A DNA stretch of 64,000 bases from Gammaproteobacteria bacterium (GTDB taxonomy: Bacteria; Pseudomonadota; Gammaproteobacteria; JACKNK01), in contig JACKNJ010000007.1 in NCBI GenBank assembly GCA_024234895.1, positions 62,001 to 126,000 on the forward strand, in the 5' to 3' direction. A program made the position numbers and the translations under genes. Below the pieces are notes generated by a model, which made no database searches, was not told the DNA's origin, and saw nothing but the letters and a program-made list of their open reading frames with translations. Positions 9,308 through 18,435 of the stretch are shown piece by piece (the stretch's first letter is position 1; each line of letters begins with the position of its first letter).

Positions 9308-10288
9308 TTATCCGAAGCAAGCCCCATGCAGGGACGCATCGAAGGGTTTGCGGGACTTGAGTACACCGACGGCGACATGGATGAGCTTTCGCATCATGGC
9401 GCCGAGGATGACCATGGCGGGCTTGCCATTGGCCGCCAGACGCTGCCGAAAAGCGCGGCCCCAGTCGGTTCGGTAAAGGGCCACCATGGCGGGCATGTAC
9501 AAGCTGGCGCGCAGCTCCGCATGACCCACCTTGGACAACCTTGGGCGGCGCAGCACACTGCTGCCTGACTGGTGTTGACGGGGATCGAGGCCGGCGTAAG
9601 CCGCCGCCTGTCGGGTACGGGTAAAGCGCAACGGTCCACCGAAATGGGCCAGCAACATGGCCAGGGTCTTTTCCCCGATGCCGGGGATTGAGACCAGCAG
9701 CTCACGCTGTTCACGCAAGTCCGGGTCATCGTCGATCTTCTGCCGGATCGCGGCCTCGACGGCGGCAATGGCATCGACGAGGTAAGCCAGATGCGCCTGG
9801 ATATCGGCCCGGACCCCGGCCTTGGCGACCTCCAGGCGGTTGCTCTCCTGGGTCTGCATGTCGACCAGAGCCTGACGACGACGCACCAAGGAGCGCAGTT
9901 CACGGACATTCAGTGGCGCGGGTTGCCAGGGGGCCGGGTGCTGGGTGGCACAGAAGCGGGCAATCAGGCGCGCGTCGACCGCGTCGGTCTTGGTACGTAC
10001 CAGCGCCGCGCCCCCAAAAGCCTTGATCTGAGCTGGGTTGACGACACTCACTACCTGGCCGGCATCGGCGAGCACCTCGGCCACCGCCTCCCAGTAGGTA
10101 CCGGTGGCCTCCATGCACACGTGCAAGGGCCTGGACAGGTGCGGCGTCAGCCAAGTCACCAACGCGGTAATGCCTTTGGGTGTGTTGGCGAACACCTTGG
10201 TGCGGAATTTTCCATCGGGAAGGAGCAAGGCCACATCCAGCTTGGCCTTGGAGACATCGATACCGAGAACGAGCAATGCGGGGTTCAT
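9308..10288 (-). CDS. IS110-family recombinase (IS621-like transposase)
   Basis: This is an RNA-guided DEDD/serine recombinase that moves the element through a circular form. The RuvC-like domain carries D11 (GIDVSK), E60 (MEATG), D102 and D105 (KTDAVDA). The C-terminal Tnp_20 domain has SIPGIGEKT, AAYAGLDPRQHQSG and a candidate nucleophile S241. As far as I recall, these positions and the 326-residue length are the same as in IS621. The ATG at 10286-10288 was chosen because AAGGTGG lies nine bases upstream; a TTG seven codons earlier is less likely. The frame is intact, so the element may be active. Confidence 0.95.
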   Translation of the reverse strand: MNPALLVLGIDVSKAKLDVALLLPDGKFRTKVFANTPKGITALVTWLTPHLSRPLHVCMEATGTYWEAVAEVLADAGQVVSVVNPAQIKAFGGAALVRTKTDAVDARLIARFCATQHPAPWQPAPLNVRELRSLVRRRQALVDMQTQESNRLEVAKAGVRADIQAHLAYLVDAIAAVEAAIRQKIDDDPDLREQRELLVSIPGIGEKTLAMLLAHFGGPLRFTRTRQAAAYAGLDPRQHQSGSSVLRRPRLSKVGHAELRASLYMPAMVALYRTDWGRAFRQRLAANGKPAMVILGAMMRKLIHVAVGVLKSRKPFDASLHGACFG

Positions 10289-10289
10289 C

Positions 10290-10455
10290 TTGCCAATCCA
10301 CCTTGTCAATGCGGGCTACCGAGAGGCTCGGTGCCAAAGATGCTGTTCGATTTCCTGCAAGAGAAAAGGAACGCCAGCGCAGGATCTACGCTCCTGGCTC
10401 CAGGGCCTGAGGGTGCACACGGCGTCTGGTGTTCCGATCAGGGTCTCCCCTGACG
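10290..10455 (-). ncRNA. Predicted bridge RNA of the IS110 element
   Basis: The non-coding left end, read on the transposase strand, has the bridge RNA layout. A 5' hairpin (10438-10443 with 10448-10453) comes first. A target-binding loop is closed by 10421-10426 with 10370-10375; it holds a left guide GCACCCT (10410-10416) and right guide CGTAG (10386-10390). A donor-binding loop holds left guide AACAGCATCT (10338-10347), a strong hairpin (10318-10323 with 10327-10332) and right guide ACAAG (10302-10306). The target guides fit GCACCCTACG at the insertion site; the donor guides fit the element's own two ends. The exact RNA ends are inferred. Confidence 0.85.
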
Positions 10456-10468
10456 TCTTCACAATACA

Positions 10469-10532
10469 AGGGTGCGCCATGCGCACCATGGGCATGGCGC
10501 AATGCCCGCCCGGTGCGCATGGCGCACCCTAC
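10469..10532. repeat. REP-like palindrome, family D, interrupted by the IS
   Basis: This is the right part of a GTAGGGTGCGCCATGCGCAC...GTGCGCATGGCGCACCCTAC palindrome, whose first bases (CCGTAG) now lie at 9296-9301 on the other side of the IS. The uninterrupted relative at 61355-61420 supports this reconstruction. Confidence 0.85.
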
Positions 10533-10535
10533 CGT

Positions 10536-11438
10536 TCACACCTCACCCTGGGTGACGTCCGCCATCGGTATCGCGCGTTTGCGGGGCACCAGTTCCACGC
10601 GCCAGTTGGCGATCGCCCAATCCCAGAACTCAGGCAGCGACGCGCCGGACAATCCGTCCGGCGGCTTCTGCCCCAGAAACGCCAGCACCCAGACCAGCCA
10701 GAACACCGGGTCGTGGTCCGGCAGGGCCGGTGCGAAGGTCTGCTTGCTGAGCTTGTCGCCGTTCGCGTCGACCGCGATGGGCAGGTGCAGGTAAGCCGGG
10801 GTGGGCACCCCGAGCAGGCGCTGGAGGTGAATCTGCCGCGCGGTCGAATCGAGCAGATCGCTGCCGCGTACGACCTCGGTCACACCCTGCTCCGCGTCGT
10901 CGACGACGACCGCGAGCTGGTAGGCATACAGACCGTCCGCCCGGCGCAGCACGAAATCCCCGACGGCCGTCTCGACATGCTCTTCGATATCGCCCTGGAT
11001 CAGATCGCGGAAGCGGACGACCGGGCCATCGCTGCGGACCCGGAATGCGGGCGTGCGATCCGCGTCATGACCCGCCGGCAAGCCGTCACGACAGGTGCCG
11101 GGATAGACGCCCCCTGCGTCCGCGATGTCCCGACGAGTACAGGTGCATGGGAACAGCAGTCCCCGTTCACGCAAGCCCGCCAGCGCCGCGTCGTAAGCAT
11201 CGCCGCGCGCGCTCTGATACATGACCTCGCCATCCCACTCGAAGCCATAGCGGATCAGGGTCGCCAGGATCGCGTCGGCCGCCCCGGGCTGTTCACGCGG
11301 CGGATCGATGTCCTCCATGCGGACCAGCCAGCGGCCCCCCACCGAACGCGCGCGCAGGCAGCTTCCCACCGCCGCGATCAGCGATCCGAAATGCAGCGGC
11401 CCGGTCGGGGACGGGGCGAAGCGCCCTACGTAAGTCAT
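10536..11438 (-). CDS. gluQ: Glutamyl-Q tRNA(Asp) synthetase
   Basis: This enzyme activates glutamate and attaches it to the queuosine base at position 34 of tRNA(Asp); it is a truncated glutamyl-tRNA synthetase without the anticodon-binding domain. The class I HIGH-type signature is in RFAPSPTGPLHFGS near the start. Zn-binding cysteines occur in FPCTCTRRD with a later PGTC, and the KMSKS-equivalent is GDKLSKQT. About 300 residues is the normal length. The ATG at 11436-11438 was chosen; an open extension to 11588 is only translated REP-like repeat (see rejected items). Confidence 0.93.
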   Translation of the reverse strand: MTYVGRFAPSPTGPLHFGSLIAAVGSCLRARSVGGRWLVRMEDIDPPREQPGAADAILATLIRYGFEWDGEVMYQSARGDAYDAALAGLRERGLLFPCTCTRRDIADAGGVYPGTCRDGLPAGHDADRTPAFRVRSDGPVVRFRDLIQGDIEEHVETAVGDFVLRRADGLYAYQLAVVVDDAEQGVTEVVRGSDLLDSTARQIHLQRLLGVPTPAYLHLPIAVDANGDKLSKQTFAPALPDHDPVFWLVWVLAFLGQKPPDGLSGASLPEFWDWAIANWRVELVPRKRAIPMADVTQGEV

Positions 11439-11518
11439 GCCCGGCATTATCGAATGCACGGTGCCGACCGCAAACCCTAGCCCCTGCGAGGGTGTGTACA
11501 TAAGGCACTCTGGGTGCG

Positions 11519-11616
11519 GGCTACCGGCAGCAGCGGCTTCAGCCGCGATCCGCACCCCCGCTGGCTGAGCGGAGTCGAAGCCGGCCACCGCCCGTCGCGG
11601 CTGAAGCCGCTCCTAC
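11519..11616. repeat. REP-like palindromes, families B and C nested
   Basis: AGCGGCTTCAGCCGCGATC at about 11531 and CGCGGCTGAAGCCGCTCCTA at about 11596 are the two arms of the GTAGGAGCGGCTTCAGCC family. CTGAGCGGAGTCGAAGCC of a second family lies between them. The same nested arrangement recurs at 56762-56851. Confidence 0.75.
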
Positions 11617-11650
11617 CGATCGCCGATCCACGGCCTGAAGGCCGACCCAT

Positions 11651-11690
11651 AAAAACGGGGCCGGAGGATCGCTCCCCCGGCCCCGTATGA
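11651..11690 (-). terminator. Rho-independent terminator after pstB
   Basis: On the minus strand ACGGGGCCGG pairs with CCGGCCCCGT (11677-11686 and 11655-11664) and is followed by TTTTTAT. It ends the pst operon right after pstB. Confidence 0.85.
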
Positions 11691-11709
11691 ACGCGACGTG
11701 CCGAACGGA

Positions 11710-12579
<870 letters not shown>

Positions 12580-12618
12580 GGTTTTCAACTCGTAAGTGTG
12601 ATTCGGAACGGGTGACCG

Positions 12619-13905
12619 TTACCAGCGCTTCTCGAAACGCTTGCGCAACATGACCGCGAGCGCGTTCATGACTACCAGGAAGGCCAGCAGCACCATGATC
12701 GCGGCCGAGGTGCGTTCGACAAAGGCGCGCTCGGGGCTGTCGGCCCACAGGTAGATCTGGACCGGCAGCACGGTGGACGGATCGAACACGCCACCGGGGA
12801 TGTCGACGATGAACGCAACCATGCCGATCATCAGCAGCGGCGCGGACTCGCCCAGCGCCTGCGCCATGCCGATGATGGCGCCGGTCAGCATGCCGGGCAT
12901 GGCCAGCGGCAGGACGTGATGGAAGACCATCTGCATCTTCGAGGCGCCGATGCCGAGCGCGGCCTCGCGGATCGACGGCGGCACCGACTTCAGCGCCGCG
13001 CGGCTGGCGATGATGATGGTCGGCAGGGTCATCAGGGTCAGCACCAGACCACCAACCAGCGGCGCCGAGCGCGGCATGCCGAAAAAGCTGATGAACACCG
13101 CCAGACCGAGCAGACCGAAGACGATGGACGGCACCGCCGCGAGGTTGTTGATGTTGACCTCGATGAAATCGGTGAAGCGGTTGGTGGGCGCGAATTCTTC
13201 GAGGTAGATCGCCGCCGCGACGCCGATCGGGAAGCTCAGCAGCAGGGTCACGATCAGGGTGTAGAACGAACCGACAGCGGCGCCCCAGATGCCGGACTGT
13301 TCGGCGTCGCGCGAATCGCCGGCGGTGAAGAAGGTGGTGTTGAACTGTTTCTCAAGCCGGTCTTCCGCGAGCAGGCGGTCGACCCACTCGATGGTCAGAT
13401 CCTTGACGCGACGATCGTCCTCCGGGACGTCCCGATCGATGTGCCCCTTCATGAACATGTCGATCTCGTCGTCGGCGGTCAGCCAGACGCTGACCGTCTT
13501 GCCCATCAGCGACGGGTCGGCCATCAGCATGTCGCGCAGTTCGAACCCGGCGCCGCCGCTGGCGAGGTTGTACAGGCTCTTCCTGTCGCCACGTTTGGTG
13601 ACCTCCGGGAAGGCCTCCCGCAACGCCGCCTTGACCACGCCGTTGAAATCGCCGGTGCGCGAGATCTCGGCCAGGTCACCCTTGCCGGACGGATCGAGCA
13701 GGGCCTGATCGAAGGTGATGTCGAGCTTGATGTGGGTCTGCAGGAACGCGGTGTAGCCGTTGCCGATGATGGTCGTGAACAGCAGCACCAGGAAGAACAG
13801 ACTCATCAGGATGGCGAGCACGCCATACATGCGGAAGCGCCGTTCGGTGGCGTAGCGGCGCGCCAGACCGGCGCGCACGCGGTTCATGGATTCGTTGTTA
13901 CTCAT
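12619..13905 (-). CDS. pstA: Phosphate ABC transporter permease PstA
   Basis: This is an inner-membrane permease half of the phosphate importer. There is one N-terminal helix (GVLAILMSLFFLVLLFTTII), a large periplasmic insertion of about 150 residues (to roughly 200), and then the five-helix permease core with the EAA-type loop (REAALGIGASKMQMVFHHVL). At 428 residues it is much longer than E. coli PstA (296) because of the insertion. The ATG at 13903-13905 overlaps the pstC stop as ATGAGTAA. A GTG three codons upstream (13912-13914) is an alternative start. Confidence 0.93.
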   Translation of the reverse strand: MSNNESMNRVRAGLARRYATERRFRMYGVLAILMSLFFLVLLFTTIIGNGYTAFLQTHIKLDITFDQALLDPSGKGDLAEISRTGDFNGVVKAALREAFPEVTKRGDRKSLYNLASGGAGFELRDMLMADPSLMGKTVSVWLTADDEIDMFMKGHIDRDVPEDDRRVKDLTIEWVDRLLAEDRLEKQFNTTFFTAGDSRDAEQSGIWGAAVGSFYTLIVTLLLSFPIGVAAAIYLEEFAPTNRFTDFIEVNINNLAAVPSIVFGLLGLAVFISFFGMPRSAPLVGGLVLTLMTLPTIIIASRAALKSVPPSIREAALGIGASKMQMVFHHVLPLAMPGMLTGAIIGMAQALGESAPLLMIGMVAFIVDIPGGVFDPSTVLPVQIYLWADSPERAFVERTSAAIMVLLAFLVVMNALAVMLRKRFEKRW

Positions 13906-15280
13906 ATTGCTCACGGTATTTGCGCACCACGTGCAGGGCGACGATGTTGAGGATCAGCGTGGTCACGAACAGCGACAGACCGAGCGCGAAGGCCGCCAGG
14001 GTCTTGGGGCTGTCGAACTCCTGGTCCCCGACCAGCAGGGTCACGATCTGCACGGTCACGGTGGTCACCGCTTCGAGGGGATTGGCGGTGAGGTTCGCGG
14101 ACAGACCGGCGGCCATGACCACGATCATGGTCTCGCCGATGGCGCGTGACACCGCCAGCAACATGCCGCCGACGATGCCCGGCAGCGCCGCCGGGATGAT
14201 GACCTGACGGATGGTTTCGGAACGGGTCGCGCCGAGCCCGTAGGCGCCATCGCGCATGGCTTGCGGCACGGCGTTGATGACGTCGTCGGACAGCGAGGAC
14301 ACGAACGGGATGATCATGATGCCCATGACCAGACCGGCGGCCAGCGCGCTCTCCGAGGACACATCGAGGCCGATCATGCTGCCGGTGTCGCGCAGGAACG
14401 GCGCGACGGTCAGCGCCGCGAAGAAGCCGTACACCACGGTCGGGATGCCGGCGAGGATCTCCATGACCGGCTTGACGATGGCGCGCACCCGGCGGCTGGC
14501 GTATTCGGAGAGGTAGATCGCCGCCATCAGGCCGATCGGCGCGGCGACCATCATCGCGATGAAGGAGATCAGCATGGTGCCGACGAACAGCGGGATCGCA
14601 CCGAACGCGCCGGACGAACCGACCTGATCGGCGCGAATCGCCATCTGCGGGCTCCAGCTCAGGCCGAACAGGAAGTCGGTGATCGAGACGTGCTGGAAGA
14701 AGCGGATCGCCTCGAACAGCACCGACAGCACGATGCCGAGGGTGGTAAAGATGGCCAGCGTCGAGCTCGACAGCAGGAACCCCTTGACGATGCTCTCGAC
14801 CTTGTTGCGCGCGCGGTGGCCGGTGGCGATCTTCCGCCAGGCCAGGAAGCCACCGATGCTGGCGATGACCAGCGCGACCACGGCCAGCGCGGCGCGGCTG
14901 ATGTTCTGGAGGTCTTGATAATGACTCGCCGCCGTCTGCATGGCCGGGTCCGGCCGGGCGGACACGACGCCCCCGGTGGCGAGGTTGCGGATGTCGTTGA
15001 TCATCAGGCCGAGCCTGGCGTCGTCGACGTTGCGCACCTCGGCGGGCAGACCGTTGACCACCAGCGTGGTGATGACCTTGCTCTCGAAACCGTTCCAGAG
15101 CAGCAACACGGCCAGCGCCGGCAGCAGGCACCACAACGCGGCGTAGTAACCGTAGTAGCTGGGCAGGGAATGCAGCTTGCGGATTTCACCGCCGGCCACG
15201 GCCAGGGACCGCTGGCGACCGAAGTAGTAAAGCGCGCTGCTGACGGCGAGCAGCAGGATGATCAGCGTCGAGGTAGGCAT
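13898..15280 (-). CDS. pstC: Phosphate ABC transporter permease PstC
   Basis: This is the second permease subunit of the phosphate importer. Two N-terminal helices bracket a periplasmic stretch that contains VVNGLPAEVRNVDDARLG. The conserved core has SEYASRRVRAIVKPV, IPTVVYGFFA and the EAA loop (RDGAYGLGATRSETIRQVII). At 460 residues it is longer than E. coli PstC (319), matching its enlarged partner PstA. It is separated from pstS by 235 bp that contain a hairpin likely to reduce read-through. Confidence 0.95.
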   Translation of the reverse strand: MPTSTLIILLLAVSSALYYFGRQRSLAVAGGEIRKLHSLPSYYGYYAALWCLLPALAVLLLWNGFESKVITTLVVNGLPAEVRNVDDARLGLMINDIRNLATGGVVSARPDPAMQTAASHYQDLQNISRAALAVVALVIASIGGFLAWRKIATGHRARNKVESIVKGFLLSSSTLAIFTTLGIVLSVLFEAIRFFQHVSITDFLFGLSWSPQMAIRADQVGSSGAFGAIPLFVGTMLISFIAMMVAAPIGLMAAIYLSEYASRRVRAIVKPVMEILAGIPTVVYGFFAALTVAPFLRDTGSMIGLDVSSESALAAGLVMGIMIIPFVSSLSDDVINAVPQAMRDGAYGLGATRSETIRQVIIPAALPGIVGGMLLAVSRAIGETMIVVMAAGLSANLTANPLEAVTTVTVQIVTLLVGDQEFDSPKTLAAFALGLSLFVTTLILNIVALHVVRKYREQYE

Positions 15281-15420
15281 TCGTACGACTCGGTTCGGGC
15301 ACGCGCGAAGTCGGCGTGCCGCGCATCTTTGGACGACCGGGAGTCTGCGTCAGAAATATGACAATTCCGGGACGATCAGCGTTTTCAAATATTCACGTGT
15401 GATCTGCCACAAAGACGAAA

Positions 15421-15448
15421 GGGCACGGAAGCTCGCGCCGCCGTGCCC
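15421..15448 (-). terminator. Attenuating hairpin between pstS and pstC
   Basis: GGGCACGG and CCGTGCCC (15421-15428 and 15441-15448) form an 8 bp stem, followed on the minus strand by TTTCGTCTTTG. Placed 68 bp after the pstS stop, it fits partial termination that keeps the binding protein more abundant than the permeases. Confidence 0.65.
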
Positions 15449-15515
15449 TCCTCGTCCGCACCGGCCAGGCACGTACCCGAAAACGGGCTCGCGCCGACCG
15501 GTCCGGCCTGCCGTG

Positions 15516-16550
15516 TTACATGGACAGCGGGCTCATGTCCGCGGCGTCCTTGGCGAACTTGGCACGCTCTTCCTTCGGCATCGGGATCAGACCGCGATCG
15601 CTCAGGTAGCCCTCGTCACCCCAGGCCTTCTCGGAGGTGAACTCGGCCACGTAGCCACGGATGCCCGGGACGGAATCGACGTGCGCCTTCTTCACGTAGA
15701 AGAACAGCGGACGGGAGACCGGGTAGGAACCGTCGGCGATGGACTCGAACGCCGGCTCCTTGCCGTCGATCAGCGAGCCCTGCACCTTGTCGCCGTTCTC
15801 TTCCAGGAAGGAGAAGCCGAACACGCCCAGCGCGTTCGGGTTGGCAACCAGCTTCTGCACGATCAGGTTGTCGTTCTCGCCGGCCTCGATATAGGCGCCG
15901 TCTTCACGAACGGTGTGGCAGACAGCCTTGTAGGCCTTCTTGTCGGTCTTCTTCATGGCGGCGATCCACTCGATCTTCTTGCAGCCGCCTTCCATCGCCA
16001 GTTCGGCGAAGGCATCGCGGGTGCCGGAGGTCGGCGGCGGGCCGAGGACTTCGATCTTGATGTCCGGCAGCGAGGCGTTGACCTGCTTCCAGGTGGTGTA
16101 CGGGTTGTCGATCAGCTCGCCTTCCTTGTCACCCGGAACCTGCTTGGCCAGGGCCAGGAAGATGTCCTTGCGGGAGAGCTCGAAGCGCGGCGCGCTCTTG
16201 GCGTTGGCGACCGCGATGCCGTCATAACCGACCTTGACCTCGACGACGTCCTTGACGCCGTTGGCCTGGCACTGGTCGAACTCGGACTTCTTGATGCGAC
16301 GCGAGGAGTTGGTGATGTCCGGGTGCTGAACGCCGACGCCGGCGCAGAACAGCTTCAGACCACCACCGGAACCGGTGGATTCGATCTTCGGGGTCTTGTA
16401 TTCGCTGGTCTTGCCGAACTGCTCGGCGACGACGGTGGCGAACGGGTAGACGGTCGAGGAACCGACGATGGAGACGTAATCACGGGCGGCGGCGTTGACC
16501 GAGAAAGTGGCGGTAACGGCGGCAGCAAGAATCAGGGACTTGGTTTTCAC
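15516..16550 (-). CDS. pstS: Phosphate-binding periplasmic protein PstS
   Basis: This is the periplasmic receptor that captures phosphate for PstCAB. A signal peptide (KTKSLILAAAVTATFSVNAAA) precedes the mature N-terminus RDYVSIVGSSTVYPF, whose GSSTV loop binds phosphate. STGSGGGLKLFCAG and GGGPPTSGTRDAF supply the other binding loops. The GTG at 16548-16550 was chosen because GGGAGG lies just upstream and it gives a clean signal peptide; the longer open frame to 16652 would run through the Pho box. It is 344 residues long and first in pstSCAB. Confidence 0.95.
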   Translation of the reverse strand: MKTKSLILAAAVTATFSVNAAARDYVSIVGSSTVYPFATVVAEQFGKTSEYKTPKIESTGSGGGLKLFCAGVGVQHPDITNSSRRIKKSEFDQCQANGVKDVVEVKVGYDGIAVANAKSAPRFELSRKDIFLALAKQVPGDKEGELIDNPYTTWKQVNASLPDIKIEVLGPPPTSGTRDAFAELAMEGGCKKIEWIAAMKKTDKKAYKAVCHTVREDGAYIEAGENDNLIVQKLVANPNALGVFGFSFLEENGDKVQGSLIDGKEPAFESIADGSYPVSRPLFFYVKKAHVDSVPGIRGYVAEFTSEKAWGDEGYLSDRGLIPMPKEERAKFAKDAADMSPLSM

Positions 16551-16585
16551 GGGACCTCCCAAGGTATGAATCGGAAACCGGAGGC

Positions 16586-16620
16586 CGTTATAGGGGGAAT
16601 TGGTTACAGCTTCGTTACAT
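16586..16620 (-). promoter_or_regulatory. Pho box and -10 element upstream of pstS
   Basis: On the minus strand ATGTAAC-gaag-CTGTAAC (16603-16620) forms two 7 bp direct repeats 4 bp apart, the PhoB-binding arrangement. A TATAAC -10 (16587-16592) lies about 10 bp downstream. This indicates PhoB-activated transcription of pstSCAB under phosphate limitation. Confidence 0.85.
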
Positions 16621-16658
16621 GGGAATGAACGAATGATTGCCAGCCGATCCACGGAAAC

Positions 16659-16690
16659 GAAAAACCCCGGCCAGCGGGCCGGGGTTTCGA
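16659..16690 (-). terminator. Rho-independent terminator after the DUF3365 gene
   Basis: AAACCCCGGCC (16662-16672) pairs with GGCCGGGGTTT (16677-16687). On the minus strand the hairpin is followed by TTTTTCG, so it ends the gene at 16717 and insulates it from pstS. Confidence 0.88.
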
Positions 16691-16716
16691 TGCAACCTGA
16701 TGGGTTGAAGAGCCCG

Positions 16717-17295
16717 CTACATCTTCATCTTCACGGTGAACGCGCCACGCAGATCGCCCGGCAGGAACCCGCGCGCCTGATCTTCCGGATACAGCTCGTC
16801 GAGCTTGGCCTTCAGGTCCGGCTTGATCTTGTCGCCGTGGCAGTTGTAGCAGACACCACCCAGCGGGATCGCCTGCATGTAGCGGAAACTCTTGCCGTCG
16901 GCATCCTCGACGACCTCGTAGGACTCCATGCCTTCGACCTTCTCACCCGCCGCGACGCGCGCCTGAAAATCTTCCAGCACCTTCGTTTCCCATGCATCCG
17001 GCGCGTTCTTCGGCTGACGCAACTTGTGGCTCGTGCGACCGACATCGATACCGAGCTTCCCGGACAGTTCGGCGGTCAGCGGCAGGGCCTTCTCATTGCA
17101 GGTCTCGATCGCGAAAACCGGCCCCTTCTCCTTGGTCGCCTTGGTCACGGTCGACTTCAGCAGTTCCAGCAACTGCGCGGAGGCATCGCGCGCGGTCGCG
17201 GCCATGGGCTCGAGATCGGTCGCGCGGGCGCCGCCGGCGGCAACCATCAGACCAAGGGCAAGCGCGGAAACGGAACGAAACGTGCGGTGTGTCAT
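16717..17295 (-). CDS. DUF3365 (Tll0287-like) haem-binding secreted protein
   Basis: This is a 192-residue exported protein with a signal peptide (VSALALGLMVAAGGARA) and a single c-type haem site CYNCH (C149, C152, H153) near the C-terminus. The fold-defining segments (FAIETCNEKALPL and SFRYMQAIPLGGVCYNCHG) match the Tll0287-like domain, a PAS-like haem module used in redox or ligand sensing. It stands alone here, without a fused kinase or cyclase, between its own terminator and the next gene. Its physiological partner is unknown. Confidence 0.85.
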   Translation of the reverse strand: MTHRTFRSVSALALGLMVAAGGARATDLEPMAATARDASAQLLELLKSTVTKATKEKGPVFAIETCNEKALPLTAELSGKLGIDVGRTSHKLRQPKNAPDAWETKVLEDFQARVAAGEKVEGMESYEVVEDADGKSFRYMQAIPLGGVCYNCHGDKIKPDLKAKLDELYPEDQARGFLPGDLRGAFTVKMKM

Positions 17296-17402
17296 GAAGT
17301 CATCCTCGATGGGCTTTCTGGTTGGCATGGCAAGGCCGGGATCGTGAGGGCGCGAGTCTGCCTGTGAGGGTCGCGTCTGTCCTTGACCCAGGACAAGCCA
17401 GT

Positions 17403-17903
17403 CTAGTCTGCCGAATCCGGCCTCGCGGCGGCGAAGCGGGCGGCCAGGCGTAGCGCCTCCGGTGAGAAATCCCGCGCGCGACCGAAGCCGCCGACCAGGC
17501 GCCCGCGCTCGACGACCAGTCGGAAAAGGCTGAAATCGGCGAATCCGAACAGCGCCTCGGCGGTCGGGATGCGGGCCAGATAGCACTGGCGGGCGGCGCT
17601 GTACGCGGGCGTGTCGCGTGCCAGCTTCTCGATATGACCATGCAGGCTGAGACGGGCCAGCGTCTGCGGATCGCCACGTTCACAATCGGCCTCGCCGATG
17701 GCCAGCGAGGCGCGCGGATCGTCAGAGAGGTTGCGGGTATGGGCGGCGAGGCCGCTGAGGTGCAACAGCATCGCCCCGAAATCGGGTTCGGCGACGAACG
17801 CGACATGCGACGCCTCCGGGCCTTGCTCGGTGACCGTCGCCAGGGCGGCCCAGCGAACGCCGGTGATGAGTCGCGAGATGAGCTGGATATCCTGATCTTT
17901 CAC
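17403..17903 (-). CDS. Pyridoxamine 5'-phosphate oxidase-like FMN-binding split-barrel protein
   Basis: This 166-residue protein has the split beta-barrel pattern of the PNPOx/HugZ superfamily: ARTI-type start (LITGVRWAALATV), FVAEPDFGAMLLHLSGLAAHTRNL, PRASLAIGEA and LSLHGHIEKL, ending with RLVVERGRLVGGFGRARDF. These segments usually bind flavin or haem. It lacks the extra C-terminal domain of full HugZ. The GTG at 17901-17903 is the only early start. A general flavin-reductase-like or haem-utilisation role is possible; the substrate cannot be read from the sequence. Confidence 0.75.
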   Translation of the reverse strand: MKDQDIQLISRLITGVRWAALATVTEQGPEASHVAFVAEPDFGAMLLHLSGLAAHTRNLSDDPRASLAIGEADCERGDPQTLARLSLHGHIEKLARDTPAYSAARQCYLARIPTAEALFGFADFSLFRLVVERGRLVGGFGRARDFSPEALRLAARFAAARPDSAD

Positions 17904-17945
17904 AGGATCAGTCTAGCCGCCGGGGACAGCACCCCGCAGTCCGTT

Positions 17946-18419
17946 TCAGGCCTGCTTGCGGACGAAGGTCACCGTGCGCTCGTGCGTGCGGTCCTGACGA
18001 CTGGCGATTTCCCGAACCCCTGGCCGATTGGCGAAATCGGCCAGCGTGATGCCCTTCAGGAAGGCGTGGATCTGATCGGAGAGATCCGACCAGAGTTCGT
18101 GCGTCAGGCAGCGCGCGCCACCCTGGCAATCGGCCAAGCCACCGCAACGGGTGGCATCGACACCCTCGCCCACCGCATTGACGATGTCCGCGACCGTGAT
18201 CTGATCGGCGGCCCTGGCCAGCCGATAACCACCGCCCGGCCCGCGCACACCCTCGACCAGCCCCTCGCGCCGCAGACGGGCGAACAGCTGTTCCAGGTAG
18301 GACAGGGAGATGCCCTGACAGGCCGAGATATCCGCCAGCGTGACCGGCGATTCCTCACCGTGAATGGCGAGATCCATCATCGCGGTAACCGCGTAGCGAC
18401 CTTTGGTGGACAGTCTCAT
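17946..18419 (-). CDS. iscR: Fe-S cluster regulator IscR (Rrf2 family)
   Basis: This transcription factor senses cellular Fe-S status through a bound [2Fe-2S] cluster. The winged-helix domain (MRLSTKGRYAVTAMMDLA, SLSYLEQLFARLRREGLVEGVRGPGGGYRLA) is followed by the cluster loop TRCGGLADCQGGARCLTHELW. Its three cysteines are spaced C-x5-C-x5-C as in E. coli IscR. The 157-residue length fits. The isc assembly genes are not adjacent, so this is an isolated copy. A palindrome in its promoter suggests autoregulation. Confidence 0.92.
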   Translation of the reverse strand: MRLSTKGRYAVTAMMDLAIHGEESPVTLADISACQGISLSYLEQLFARLRREGLVEGVRGPGGGYRLARAADQITVADIVNAVGEGVDATRCGGLADCQGGARCLTHELWSDLSDQIHAFLKGITLADFANRPGVREIASRQDRTHERTVTFVRKQA

Positions 18420-18435
18420 GGGCTTTGCGCCTCGA

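Larger units (their letters stand above)
9300..10468 (-). mobile_element. IS110-group insertion sequence (IS621-like)
   Basis: This is a complete element of about 1,169 bp bounded by an AG dinucleotide (CT on the transposase strand) at 9300-9301 and 10469-10470. The ends were inferred by rejoining the flanks: CCGTAG at 9296-9301 plus GGTGCGCC from 10471 rebuilds a GTAGGGTGCGCC palindromic repeat that is intact at 61355-61420. It contains one recombinase gene, a ~180 bp non-coding left end upstream of that gene, and only a few bases beyond its stop. It has no terminal inverted repeats and only the dinucleotide is duplicated. All of this matches the IS110 group rather than IS1111. Confidence 0.92.

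Noticed and set aside
10302..10309. TTGACA on the minus strand upstream of the transposase as a -35 box
   Set aside because: It overlaps the donor right guide and the ribosome binding site; a -10 at the right distance would fall inside the coding region.
11439..11588. N-terminal extension of gluQ (beginning MAGFDSAQPAG)
   Set aside because: It is translated from family B/C palindromic repeats; the same peptide appears from the repeats near 56.8 kb and 62.7 kb, and the class I signature starts right after the ATG at 11438.
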